A stretch of 64,000 nucleotides of DNA from Bacteroidales bacterium (GTDB lineage Bacteria; Bacteroidota; Bacteroidia; Bacteroidales; UBA3824). The stretch lies in NCBI GenBank assembly GCA_016286055.1, contig JAEERW010000011.1, forward strand, positions 43,899 to 107,898, read 5' to 3'. The position numbers were made by a program, and so were the translations under genes. Position 1 is the first letter of the stretch, and each line of letters starts with the position of its first letter. The notes beneath the pieces are model-generated. The model searched no databases. It saw nothing but the letters and a program-made list of their open reading frames with translations, and had not been told where the DNA came from. Below, in pieces: positions 7,284 to 16,040 of this stretch.

Positions 7284-9692
7284 TTAATCCAACATCACCC
7301 ACGCTGCCCAATAATACGGGTCGGGAAAATGTTTTTTAACCTCGTCTTGGGCAAGTTTGAGAGCCTTGTGGCGGTCGTTGGTTTCAAAGAGAAATTTGTA
7401 AAAATGCTCCATAAAGATAGCCGTTACACCGTCATCCACCTTCCACAGCGACATCAATATCGCCCCTGCACCTGCTTGTTTAAAAGCACGTTGCAAACCA
7501 AAAACGCCGTCAACTGGAAAAATCTTTCCCCTTGCCGTTTCACAGGCGGAGAGGACAACGAGTTTTGTGTTTGATAGGTCGAGTTGAGATATTTCGTAGG
7601 CGGTGAGGATGCCGTCTTCGGAATTAACATCTTCAAAATTACCCTTCCATTTTATGTCGGCTCCCGACAATGCCAATCCCGAAAGCACCATTGGTGCTTC
7701 TTTCTGAGAATATGTATTAACGCTTTGTGCAAAAGGCTTTTGAGATTCCTCATCCAAGTAAAAACCGTGTGTTGCAACGTGCAGAATATCGGGCGAATGT
7801 CCGCTCAATTGTTTAAAAGAATCTTCGGTGGCAGATGTACCGCAAAGTGTGTCGGTTTTAATGTTTGCAGTAGATAGAATTGTGTTTATGTTTTTGATTT
7901 CGTTAGCACTATTAGGCAAATTGGCGAAATCAATGCCTCTATTAACGGCAACGGCATTTTCAGAGGTGTTTTTATAATCAATGCCACCATAAAGAGAGGC
8001 TGTTTTGGCTGATTTAAGGTCTAAGGATTTGACTTCGGGGATATTTGCGGTAGAGGATACTCGCACCATTTTGTATTTTTGACAGAGAGGGATGCCGGAA
8101 TCGTCCATAAATAAATCAAAATTAAGTTGTGAAAGATTACCACAAGGAGAATAGTAGATGGTATGGGCGTTGGGGATAAATGACTCTATTTCAGAAAAAA
8201 GAATTTTGTAGAGAGCCATTGTTCTATTTTGATAAATACTTGAATAAAATAATGCATCACCATTTTGATTGATAAAAATAGAATCCATTGTTTTAACAGT
8301 AACAGAAAGAGCAATCTTTGGTTTTGCAAAATGTTTGCCGATAACAAGAGCACAATAAGTGGTATCAGTTCCTTCTCCATCTTGTGCAGGAGCAAACATT
8401 TGTGCATATTCAATAGCATATTCACCGTCAGAAAGAGATTCCTTTATATCATCCAATGATTTCGATGATTTTTCTAGTAACAAGCGTAAATTATTTATAT
8501 TATGCAAAATAGAATCCTCTATCTTTCTAATTTGTGTTTTTAATGAAACTATTGTAATGCTGTCAGTGGTTTTAAATAAATAATCTTGTTTTAAGCGTAA
8601 TAAATTTGAATATTGATTCTTTAATGAAATATCAGTTGAATTTTCAACATAATTGTATATAATTTTATCGGAATTCATTAAAAGATTTCGGCAAAAAAGA
8701 GTCATATTATACGCTTGCTTTAAACTGTAAGAACTATTATGAAAATAAGCCACCATATTGTTTAGTGGCAAGACTTCCATTGATATTTTAGTCCAAAAAT
8801 TATCCCACTGATTTTTAGGAAAATCAGACATTATTTTTGTAACACAATCAATAGTAATTTTGTTGTATTCATCCAATGATTTAGCGGTAGAACTCAAATT
8901 CCATCGAGCGAAATTGGCTAAAACTAAATTCTGTGCAATATTATAAGCATATATTGAATTAATTTTTCTTGCTTGTTTCAATACATTTAAAGCCTTACCT
9001 AACAAACCGGCGCGTATCAATGCAACACTATAATTATTTAAGGCGAGCGGAAGTGCATTATTTGATTCAAAAGTACCTTTACAATTATCAATTACATAAC
9101 GATAACATTTACCTGCAATATAATTATTACCAACGTTGTAATTGGCAACGCCATAATTGTTTACAAGAAGAAAGTGTTTTTCATCAGTAATTTTAAAAAT
9201 ACTTCCGTGATGCTGTTCGTATATTTCTACGGCAGCATCCATAATTTTTTTCATATCTTCATAATGCTGAACATCATTGCAAACATTTGCAGCATTGCAC
9301 ATTGCAATTATAAATTCATCACCAACATCGTTTACCTCCTGACACATATTTACAGTTTGTTCAAACCACTTCATCGCCTCCACATAATTTTTTAAGTAAT
9401 AGGCAATTAAACCGGAGTAACAATATAGAATACGCATTGGCTTATCGTTAATTATGTTTTGTGCTTTAAGTGTATTAATGCTACTTTCAGCAATTTGTTG
9501 CGCTTGGTAATAATCACTTTGTTGTATATATATATAAATTAAAGAGTTGACTGTTTCAGAATACGAATCTTCGTTAAATATAGTCCCTTTTTCAAGTTTG
9601 TTTTTAACTTGCACAAGCGAATCCACATTAATTTGGGCAGTTAAACTGTAACCACAGAATAATAAGGTAAGAATAACTATTGCTTTTTTCAT
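7284..9692 (-). CDS. Exported TPR-CHAT putative protease (copy 2)
   Basis: 802 residues: signal peptide (1-19, ending TAQ), TPR-like helical repeats (about 40-300), and a C-terminal CHAT domain with His642 in HVATHG and Cys717 in VLSACETARG. It is a paralogue of the CHAT protein at 558-3020, with a nearly identical last 114 residues (one Gln/His difference) but a highly divergent N-terminal half. The ATG overlaps the stop of the upstream 95-residue gene in an ATGA, and a perfect 15-bp hairpin lies just upstream. A TATCTTTG-like box between hairpin and ATG may give it its own promoter. The different N-termini suggest different partners or triggers with one shared catalytic end. Confidence 0.88.
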   Translation of the reverse strand: MKKAIVILTLLFCGYSLTAQINVDSLVQVKNKLEKGTIFNEDSYSETVNSLIYIYIQQSDYYQAQQIAESSINTLKAQNIINDKPMRILYCYSGLIAYYLKNYVEAMKWFEQTVNMCQEVNDVGDEFIIAMCNAANVCNDVQHYEDMKKIMDAAVEIYEQHHGSIFKITDEKHFLLVNNYGVANYNVGNNYIAGKCYRYVIDNCKGTFESNNALPLALNNYSVALIRAGLLGKALNVLKQARKINSIYAYNIAQNLVLANFARWNLSSTAKSLDEYNKITIDCVTKIMSDFPKNQWDNFWTKISMEVLPLNNMVAYFHNSSYSLKQAYNMTLFCRNLLMNSDKIIYNYVENSTDISLKNQYSNLLRLKQDYLFKTTDSITIVSLKTQIRKIEDSILHNINNLRLLLEKSSKSLDDIKESLSDGEYAIEYAQMFAPAQDGEGTDTTYCALVIGKHFAKPKIALSVTVKTMDSIFINQNGDALFYSSIYQNRTMALYKILFSEIESFIPNAHTIYYSPCGNLSQLNFDLFMDDSGIPLCQKYKMVRVSSTANIPEVKSLDLKSAKTASLYGGIDYKNTSENAVAVNRGIDFANLPNSANEIKNINTILSTANIKTDTLCGTSATEDSFKQLSGHSPDILHVATHGFYLDEESQKPFAQSVNTYSQKEAPMVLSGLALSGADIKWKGNFEDVNSEDGILTAYEISQLDLSNTKLVVLSACETARGKIFPVDGVFGLQRAFKQAGAGAILMSLWKVDDGVTAIFMEHFYKFLFETNDRHKALKLAQDEVKKHFPDPYYWAAWVMLD

Positions 9693-9976
9693 TTTTTATC
9701 TTTTTTTGCAAAGATACAAAAAAGGTTGTAACAATAAATTCTGTTACAACCTTTTTCATTCTTTTTTCCGCAAATGCGACACAATCGCCGTCCTTTGTTT
9801 ATTGCTGTGCTTTCAGATACCGCTTGTATACTGGTACTACAATTATTCAAACCTCTGCACTTTGATGTCAAGTGGTATGCCACTGATTTTGGTCCGTTGC
9901 AGATATATACAGTCCTTTCGGGGGCGGTAGAGAAGGATGTTACTAATATAAATATAACCGATAGTAAATATTTCAT
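9689..9976 (-). CDS. Small secreted Cys-rich protein
   Basis: 95 residues: a signal peptide (about 1-18), then a compact domain with regularly placed cysteines (VYICNG, SKCRGLNNC, RRLCRICGK). This Y-C-x-G / C-R-G-L / C-x-x-C pattern occurs in small Bacteroidetes secreted proteins. Metal binding or disulfide bonding is likely, but the function is unknown. The last ~23 residues are encoded across a perfect 15-bp hairpin (9719-9756) and overlap the next ATG by ATGA. They look like run-through of non-coding sequence, so the natural end may be an accident of the missing stop. ECF-like element d lies 34 bases upstream. Confidence 0.65.
   Translation of the reverse strand: MKYLLSVIFILVTSFSTAPERTVYICNGPKSVAYHLTSKCRGLNNCSTSIQAVSESTAINKGRRLCRICGKKNEKGCNRIYCYNLFCIFAKKDKK
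9718..9756 (-). terminator. Perfect 15-bp hairpin upstream of CHAT copy 2
   Basis: Arms 9719-9733 and 9742-9756 are fully complementary with an 8-base loop. On the minus strand the hairpin runs into a T tract. It lies inside the 3' end of the small Cys-rich ORF and 26 bases before the CHAT ATG, the same arrangement as the hairpin before CHAT copy 1. Confidence 0.75.
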
Positions 9977-10009
9977 TTGTTTTATGCTTTTGATTTTTCC
10001 TATTTACTA

Positions 10010-10037
10010 TTAATGTCAAAATATGGCAAAAGGTTAC
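10010..10037 (-). promoter_or_regulatory. ECF-sigma-like promoter element, copy d
   Basis: Minus strand GTAACCTT-N14-CATTAA, one base different from the other four copies in the -10 box. It lies 34 bases before the ATG of the small Cys-rich protein. Confidence 0.6.
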
Positions 10038-10055
10038 ACTTTTTTCGAGAAATAA

Positions 10056-10382
10056 TCAGTAATTTTGCTTCTTTTTTTTGAATAAGTTCGTCACACCATA
10101 TATTACTAAGGGTATCAAAACAGCATAAAGCAAAAATTCAGTTATATCATAATCATACTTAACATCAACTAACGGAAATGTCCAATCGTGGTCGCATTCC
10201 CATTTCTTACCCCAAAAGAGCATTATCAAATTGGCGACAAACCATATTCCGTAAAACCAAAGCCATTTTTTCCCTTTGGCTGACAGTTTTAAGAAGCCTG
10301 AGTTTTCTTCTTGAAACCCACCGCAATGCTGACAATACTTTGAATCGTCAGCGATTTCTTTTCCACATTGTTTGCAATACAT
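10056..10382 (-). CDS. Zinc-ribbon membrane protein
   Basis: 108 residues from the ATG at 10382. The open frame extends further upstream, but the protein clearly begins MYCKQCGKEI, a zinc ribbon with Cys3, Cys6, Cys17 and Cys20. Two hydrophobic segments follow (about 41-58 and 82-99), then a Lys-rich tail. Proteins of this type hold the ribbon in the cytoplasm. No specific function is known. It is the last gene of the long minus-strand operon that appears to start at 15892; the upstream lipoprotein gene stops 19 bases before its ATG. Confidence 0.7.
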   Translation of the reverse strand: MYCKQCGKEIADDSKYCQHCGGFQEENSGFLKLSAKGKKWLWFYGIWFVANLIMLFWGKKWECDHDWTFPLVDVKYDYDITEFLLYAVLIPLVIYGVTNLFKKKKQNY

Positions 10383-10401
10383 AATGTATATTTTTTTTAT
10401 G

Positions 10402-10965
10402 TTATTCGTTTTCGTAAAATAATATCTGATGAAAGTTTTCTGTTTGACAAGGTACTGCAACAATATCTTTGTACAAGTATCCCGTATAAACATCGTTATT
10501 CGCAAACACAATTTGAATGCTATCTCTACTCATTTCTCTTATTGCCAAACTCATCATAATAAAAGCATCATAGATGTCTGTTGTTGCAGAAATAGATGTA
10601 GTTTCATTTCCTTGTTTCACTATCAACATTTTCATTGAATTCTGATAATTGAAGCGGTAAATTGTTTGCCCATTTTCGTTAATTACTTTTTCCAAATATT
10701 GATGATTTTCAGGAATTTGGTCATATTTTTCTTTTGTAAATAGAGAGTTAACTGCCTCTAACATCATTTTTGTATCATTTCTACAAGCATCGCTAATATA
10801 TTGTTTTAAAGTGTCGGGTAATAGCGACTTGCTTGTGTCGGGTATAATCTTGTCGTCTGTTAGTTGATTCACCGACGAATTATTGTTAATAGTGTTAGAA
10901 GGATGATTGTTGGAACAAGCCGCAACAATCAAAAATAGAATTATTATTAATACATTATTTTTCAT
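10402..10965 (-). CDS. Lipoprotein of unknown function
   Basis: 187 residues from the ATG at 10965, chosen because it begins a lipoprotein signal (MKNNVLIIILFLIVAACSNN, lipid attachment Cys near residue 17). The upstream in-frame ATG at 11007 would overlap the previous gene. The mature part has an Asn/Ser-rich linker and a mixed alpha/beta region without a family I recognise. It starts 4 bases after the stop of the preceding gene in a tightly packed operon. Confidence 0.7.
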   Translation of the reverse strand: MKNNVLIIILFLIVAACSNNHPSNTINNNSSVNQLTDDKIIPDTSKSLLPDTLKQYISDACRNDTKMMLEAVNSLFTKEKYDQIPENHQYLEKVINENGQTIYRFNYQNSMKMLIVKQGNETTSISATTDIYDAFIMMSLAIREMSRDSIQIVFANNDVYTGYLYKDIVAVPCQTENFHQILFYENE

Positions 10966-10969
10966 TATC

Positions 10970-11335
10970 TTATCTACTAAATGCTGATAAAAAATCTTCG
11001 ATTTCACTAATCATATTATATTGGTTCGCATTTTCAGGGAATTCCCATTCTTTTACGATGTGTTTCCCTTGAAGTTTGTACAATACTGACAAAGTGCCAA
11101 ATGTTTGAATCATTTCAAATTGCATATATGCACCGGGTCCAGGAGTGTAGGTAAACAGCAAAGAAGATGAGGTTTCTTGGCTCAACTTACATCCTTGTTG
11201 TTCAAACCAATTGGCTAAGGTAGAGTATTTTACTCTCATACCACCTTGTTTTTTTACAGCCGTTGATTGTTTGTTTACATCTATGGCAAATTTGATGATT
11301 ATAATTGCCACAATAATGATTATTGTTGTCAACAT
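10970..11335 (-). CDS. N-terminally membrane-anchored hypothetical protein
   Basis: 121 residues. A hydrophobic N-terminal helix (about 2-17, mostly Ile) is followed by a soluble domain of about 85 residues (WFEQQGCKLSQETSSSLLFTY, EWEFPENANQYNMISEIEDFL). No family is recognised. It sits 20 bases after the MORN gene and 4 bases before the lipoprotein gene. Confidence 0.6.
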   Translation of the reverse strand: MLTTIIIIVAIIIIKFAIDVNKQSTAVKKQGGMRVKYSTLANWFEQQGCKLSQETSSSLLFTYTPGPGAYMQFEMIQTFGTLSVLYKLQGKHIVKEWEFPENANQYNMISEIEDFLSAFSR

Positions 11336-11355
11336 ATTTATTCTATTTTAAATTT

Positions 11356-12744
11356 TTACTTAATAGGATTTCCATTTTTATATTCTGTGGTTTGATAGAT
11401 TGTGCCGGTATTGTCGCCTTTTATGGTGTGTTGGGTTATTAATGATTGTGATATTGTGTATGTTACGGTTACGGGTTCGTTGATTCCGTCTATTTGCCGA
11501 TTTTTGAGGTGTTGCTGCCCCGAGAAGGGTTTACCGTCCAAAGTGTAAAACCGAGATGGTTCAGATAAGTTGGTATAATCCAACACCTCGTAACAATTGT
11601 CTTCATAAAAATATTGGCGGACTTTTCCAACTAATTTGCTATTTGCTTTGGCTCCTTCCATCTGTATTTTGCCTTCGGTGTTGTAATATTTAAACGATCC
11701 TTCTTGTTCCCCATTTTTGTAGTTGACTTCTGAATGTATGGCGTCTTCTCTAAGACCGTTGTTATAGAATGATTTCCACAGACCATCGCGCAATCCGTTT
11801 TTGCAAGATCCTATTTCGCATACCTTGTCGTTAAAGTAATAAGATGTATGTTTGCCTGTATATGGCTTGTTGTCAAGGGTATAGTAGCGGAGTTCGTCGG
11901 TATCAAAGTTGTCGGATACATAATAGCCTTGGTCGAAGAAATATTCGCGCCAAAGTCCGGTCCGCTCGCCATATTTGTATTGACCGAGGTAAATGTTTCT
12001 ACCTTCTCTGTCTGTATTCACCATTTTGCCGTGCGGAATGATGTAGTCTTGTGGCAAACTATTGAGATAAAAGGGTTGTGTTAATACCTCTGGCATAAAT
12101 AAGTAAAGGTAGTCGGTAGAACTTGTCGCGGTTTTGTTGTGAATATAATATTCGATATAATGCTGAGTTACATTGGCTGTGAACGCAGAGTCGTACATTT
12201 GAGTAAGTTTGAATTCCGCTCTTACAGTGCCATCAGAATAGTAGATGGTTTCGCTCTGCAAATATCCGTTTTCAAATATTTCTTCTTGGTGGATTTTATC
12301 ATCAATATACCAAATTTGCTTTCCTTGGAGGATTCCATTTTGATAATTTAAAACGTAAGTTTTGTAACCTTCTTCACTATAATGATAATCTTCGCCGTCC
12401 ATTTTGTTGTTTTTCTTAGTCCATTTTTCGCGAAGTTTGCCGCTTTGGTAGTAGTTTTTTTGCTCACCTTCTTCGATGAAAGTGATTGTGCCATTGGCTG
12501 TTTCTATTCTTGAATAAAATCCTTCACCTTGTAACTTGCCGTTGATATAGTAGTCTTGATATGGTTTTAATCCTATTTTGGATTTATCTTTTGCGTTGTA
12601 CAGACGGTAATATTCAGCATTCGAAGCATTTTGGATAATGTTCCAATTTTTGTCGAAATATACTTTGTCGGCTAATTCCTGCGCCGTGCAAGGTTCAACA
12701 GCCAATATTATTATGGCAATGATGATTAAATTAATGTTTTTCAT
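11356..12744 (-). CDS. Exported MORN_2-type repeat protein
   Basis: 462 residues with a signal peptide (1-22, ending TAQ). The body contains repeats of the form YxNGxLxGxxxxYyxDG (for example YINGKLQGEGFY, YQNGILQGKQIWY, YKNGEQEGSFKYY), the MORN_2 / YwqK-type repeat common in Bacteroidetes exported proteins. These repeats form a beta-hairpin stack. Ligands are unknown in this group. It belongs to the long minus-strand operon, 29 bases after the frameshifted MORN gene, and probably shares ancestry with it. Confidence 0.8.
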   Translation of the reverse strand: MKNINLIIIAIIILAVEPCTAQELADKVYFDKNWNIIQNASNAEYYRLYNAKDKSKIGLKPYQDYYINGKLQGEGFYSRIETANGTITFIEEGEQKNYYQSGKLREKWTKKNNKMDGEDYHYSEEGYKTYVLNYQNGILQGKQIWYIDDKIHQEEIFENGYLQSETIYYSDGTVRAEFKLTQMYDSAFTANVTQHYIEYYIHNKTATSSTDYLYLFMPEVLTQPFYLNSLPQDYIIPHGKMVNTDREGRNIYLGQYKYGERTGLWREYFFDQGYYVSDNFDTDELRYYTLDNKPYTGKHTSYYFNDKVCEIGSCKNGLRDGLWKSFYNNGLREDAIHSEVNYKNGEQEGSFKYYNTEGKIQMEGAKANSKLVGKVRQYFYEDNCYEVLDYTNLSEPSRFYTLDGKPFSGQQHLKNRQIDGINEPVTVTYTISQSLITQHTIKGDNTGTIYQTTEYKNGNPIK

Positions 12745-12773
12745 AGCAGAGTTTTTTTTGATATTAGTATTAT

Positions 12774-15030
12774 TTATTGTGGCAATCCATCCTTAAATTT
12801 TGTTTTTAAAATGGTTTTGCCTGTGGTTGGATTGCTGTATGTAATTTCTTCGATGAGAGATTTTTTGATTTTATAAATGGCGGTGACATCAAAGCCGTCA
12901 AGTTTTTCGTGATTTGTAAATTTTCCCGAAAAAGGCAGTTCGTTGAGGGTATAAAATAACCACGGAATGTTTTGACCATTTTTATTAACAATGTAATAAA
13001 GATTTTGTCCGTAATAGGTATATTTCCAAATGCCTGTTTCTTTGTTGTAGGTATATTCTCCGTTGATAATTTCACGGTTTTGATGGTCGTAGATGAGAAC
13101 TTTGCCGTTTTTCTCCATCTTTATGCCGTTGCCGAATACAGATTTGAATGGTTTTGTAAGCACACTGTCGGGATGGATATCATAATACCGCATTGTGATT
13201 ATGTGGCTGATGTCAGGGTTGTCTTTTTCGGTGTAATACAATATTTCTCTACCTGTAAAAGAGTAAGATCCTTTGCTTGTAAGGGTAAATTCTGACAATA
13301 CTCTGCCATCTTTGTACATTGCTTGCTGTTGCATATAACCATTTTTTAAATTCTGATGCCATAAATATTTTGCCGTCAGAATCCAACCAAACTTGTCTAC
13401 CGTCTAATTTTCCGTCTTTGTAATTGTTTGTAACCCGTTTCTTGTTTGTTGAATATGAATACATCTCACAAACTCCATCTAATTTACCGTTTTTGTAATT
13501 ACTATAATATTTGACATCTTGATCTATATCTATTTCTGTCCATCGTCCATCGCGTTGATTGTTGTAAAAATTGCCTTCGGCTATGATATTGCCATTGTTG
13601 TCGTGTTGTTCATAGTGTCCGTTGAGTTCATCGTATGAGTAATTGCAAATGTAATCTATTGAATCTTTGATTATTACATTTGAAGTTAAAGATGGAGTAA
13701 AACTGTTTAGGGCAATATCCTTTTTATATTTTATATATTTGCCGTGCAATTTGCCCCAATGGTAGTTGGCAATACAGTCTATGTGATTGTTTATGTAGTA
13801 ATATTTCCATACTCCTTCTTTTTCGTCGTCAACATATTTTCCTTCGGCTGCGGGTTGCATTAACTTGTTCTTGTAATGCCAATAACCGCTCTTTTTGCCG
13901 TTGGTATAATATCCGTCAACGAGCACAAATAAATCATTATCGTCAAAAAAATTACCCATATCGAGAAGTCCTCCTTTTACTTGATAACTGCCATCGCGTT
14001 TTCCATAATTGTAGTTGCAGTAAACAATTGAGTCGCTACCGAAAGACCATTCTTTGGCAGCACCGTGGAGCATTCCGTTGCTATAATTTGAAAACATTAT
14101 GGTTATCCACTTGCCGTCGAGCAGATATTGCATTTGCCAAAGCCCTTCACGCTCGTCGTTGAGATAATTTCCCGTTTGTTTTAAAAACAACTCGCCATTG
14201 TTGAACTTATAGCCTATGAATTGTCCGTTTCTTTCTCCGTTTTTATAATAACATTCATTGTCTTTTATTCCTTCTTCGTTGTATTCCGTTACGAGACCGT
14301 TTTTTTCGTTATTTAACAAAGTGCCAGTAATTTTCGGATTTCCATTTTCATAATAAAAGTTGTATGGCCCATTACCATTGCCATTGACATAAGTTATTAC
14401 ACTTTCGAGACTCCCATCTTCATAATAGGAATACCCTTTGCCATTGCGTTTGCCGTCTTTTAGCGTGTAACGCTCTTTTACTGTGGACGTTCCATAATAA
14501 TATGTAACTTTTTCGCCATTGTCAACGTCGTAAATGCCACCCTTGCGAACAAGACTTATTAGATATGTTACCACTGTACCTCCTCCGTATGCTCGTTCTT
14601 GGGTGGTGGTTTCGATTTCAAGAATAAATGAAGAATTGCTATAAGTTGTTGTTATGTAGTTGTCGTGAATCTGATTGTCAATCTGTTTATAACCGTTGGC
14701 AGATAATGCCGCTTTAATTGCCTTGTATGCATTGTCGGTGGGTTGGTACATTACTTGCTCCACGCGATTATTGTATGTGTAAAAATGAAACCAAGCCGAA
14801 GCCCGATCCTCGTTCCAGGAATTTTTACCGTGGGCGTAGGTTATGGTAGAATATTCGTAGGTGTTGCCACGTTTTGAATCGTGATATTCCCAACCTTTGC
14901 GGGTGAGAGTATTTGACCCTGTTTCCCAATCCGACAGTCTGCATAGGTTTTGCAACTCTGCCAATGTCAGGTTTTGGGCAGAAATGGGGAAGGTAGATAT
15001 TATTAATAATATGGATAATAGGTGTTTCAT
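12774..15030 (-). pseudogene. Exported MORN_2 repeat protein, split by a +1 frameshift
   Basis: Two overlapping frames make one protein of about 750 residues. The first part (15030 to about 13350) has a signal peptide (1-19), an N-terminal domain shared with the 164-residue upstream gene, and more than ten MORN_2 repeats. The second part (to 12774) continues the repeats. At the plus-strand T6 near 13344-13349 (A6 in the message) one A must be dropped: with five A the frame reads ...EFKNGYMQQQAMYKDGR..., a perfect MORN unit, whereas six A leads to a stop about 30 codons on. This could be a true mutation, a phase-variable homopolymer, or a sequencing or assembly error. The second frame has its own ATG (13334), but no separate origin is likely. 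Confidence 0.75.
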
Positions 15031-15040
15031 TGGGAGGTGA

Positions 15041-15535
15041 TTATTTTCGAGAAAGGGTTATTGATGATGATGCCTTAGTACCACCCAATTGGGTATCAGA
15101 AGTAAATGTAGAGAATTTCAATTCAAATGTATTATTGGCGTATATTGTAGTGATGTTGCTATTGTCTATTTCGCTGTTGATGCGTTTGTAGCCATTGGCT
15201 GCCAATGAGTTTTTAATTGTGTTCATTGCTGCATTTGGTCCATTATAATATACACGTTCTACGTGTCCGTCATCATCGATAAATAGGCGAGCCCACCCCG
15301 ATGCGTAATCACCGTTCCAATCACTTAAATCGTATGCAAAAGAAATAATAGCATAATGTGATTCGTCTCCTTTGACAGATCCGTAAAATTCCCATCCTTT
15401 GCGGGTGAGAATATCATTGCCCGTCTGCCAGTTAGAAAGTTTACAAATGTTTTGCAATTCTGCCAAAGAAAGTGTTTGCGCCGTGGCAGAAAATGTTATA
15501 AATAACAATAACAAGGTTAAAATTTTAGTTTTCAT
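15041..15535 (-). CDS. Secreted protein, paralogue of the MORN protein N-terminal domain
   Basis: 164 residues from the ATG at 15535, which starts a signal peptide (MKTKILTLLLL...SATAQ). The remaining ~145 residues align along their length with the N-terminal domain of the next gene (LSLAELQNICKLSNWQTG versus LTLAELQNLCRLSDWETG; ANGYKRI versus ANGYKQI). This suggests a tandem duplication in which one copy lacks or lost the MORN repeats. The family is not recognised. It is 10 bases from the next gene and 72 bases after the HTH gene, so it is probably co-transcribed from ECF-like element e. Confidence 0.75.
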   Translation of the reverse strand: MKTKILTLLLLFITFSATAQTLSLAELQNICKLSNWQTGNDILTRKGWEFYGSVKGDESHYAIISFAYDLSDWNGDYASGWARLFIDDDGHVERVYYNGPNAAMNTIKNSLAANGYKRINSEIDNSNITTIYANNTFELKFSTFTSDTQLGGTKASSSITLSRK

Positions 15536-15607
15536 AATGTTAGTATTATTAGTATAATTAGAGTAATTGTTTGTTAGTAAATATACGTCCATTTTCGCTC
15601 CACGTTT

Positions 15608-15892
15608 TCAAATTTCAGTATCAGGATTTTGGACATTCTGTAACATATTTTTCGACATATTGTCTAACGATTTTAGACACTTGCCCTCATCTATCAGATT
15701 TGCAATATCTTGAAAGAAGTTGTGCTCCAATACATGCGAAATCTTTATCAACATTTCAACGTCGATGTTTTCGCGGTTGAAGATGTTGTAAACATTTGCA
15801 CGGTTGCAGTTTAGTTCCGAGGCGAGCCACATTGCGCGGCGGCCTTGACGGTCGAATTCCGTTTTAATAAGGTGTCCTATGTGTATTCCCAT
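15608..15892 (-). CDS. Small HTH regulator (copy 2)
   Basis: 94 residues from the ATG at 15892 (MGIHIGHLIKTEF). The open frame continues upstream to 15970, but that stretch contains ECF-like element e, so the shorter start is right. It is a close paralogue of the HTH protein at 5.1-5.4 kb, with an almost identical helix-turn-helix (ELNCNRANVYNIFNRENIDVEM... versus QLNCNRTNVYNIFQRKNIDVEM...) and a divergent tail. It heads the long minus-strand operon of exported proteins and is divergent from an AAA/PD-(D/E)XK gene, the same layout as copy 1. It probably regulates its own operon. Confidence 0.8.
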   Translation of the reverse strand: MGIHIGHLIKTEFDRQGRRAMWLASELNCNRANVYNIFNRENIDVEMLIKISHVLEHNFFQDIANLIDEGKCLKSLDNMSKNMLQNVQNPDTEI

Positions 15893-15917
15893 TTCTTGGC
15901 GTTTTAAAATTTTACCA

Positions 15918-15945
15918 TTAGTGAAGGAATCTTTAAAAAGGTTAC
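15918..15945 (-). promoter_or_regulatory. ECF-sigma-like promoter element, copy e
   Basis: Minus strand GTAACCTT-N14-CACTAA, 26 bases before the HTH start at 15892. It is probably the promoter of the whole operon down to 10056; I see no strong terminator in between. Confidence 0.7.
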
Positions 15946-16040
15946 ACCATTTGCGATTATTTTTTTGCACTTATAAAAATCAGCCGATGCTTTTTCTCTG
16001 TTTTTTTTTATATTTGCTGCAAAATTAAAACTTGACGATT

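Noticed and set aside
9718..9756. Palindrome containing GTTGTAAC read as another ECF-like element
   Set aside because: The AACCTTTTT parts belong to the two arms of a hairpin, and no -10 box is found at the right spacing; it is better explained as a terminator.
12360..12395. GTAACCTT in the MORN gene near 12365
   Set aside because: On the wrong strand for its gene and without a spaced CACTAA box.
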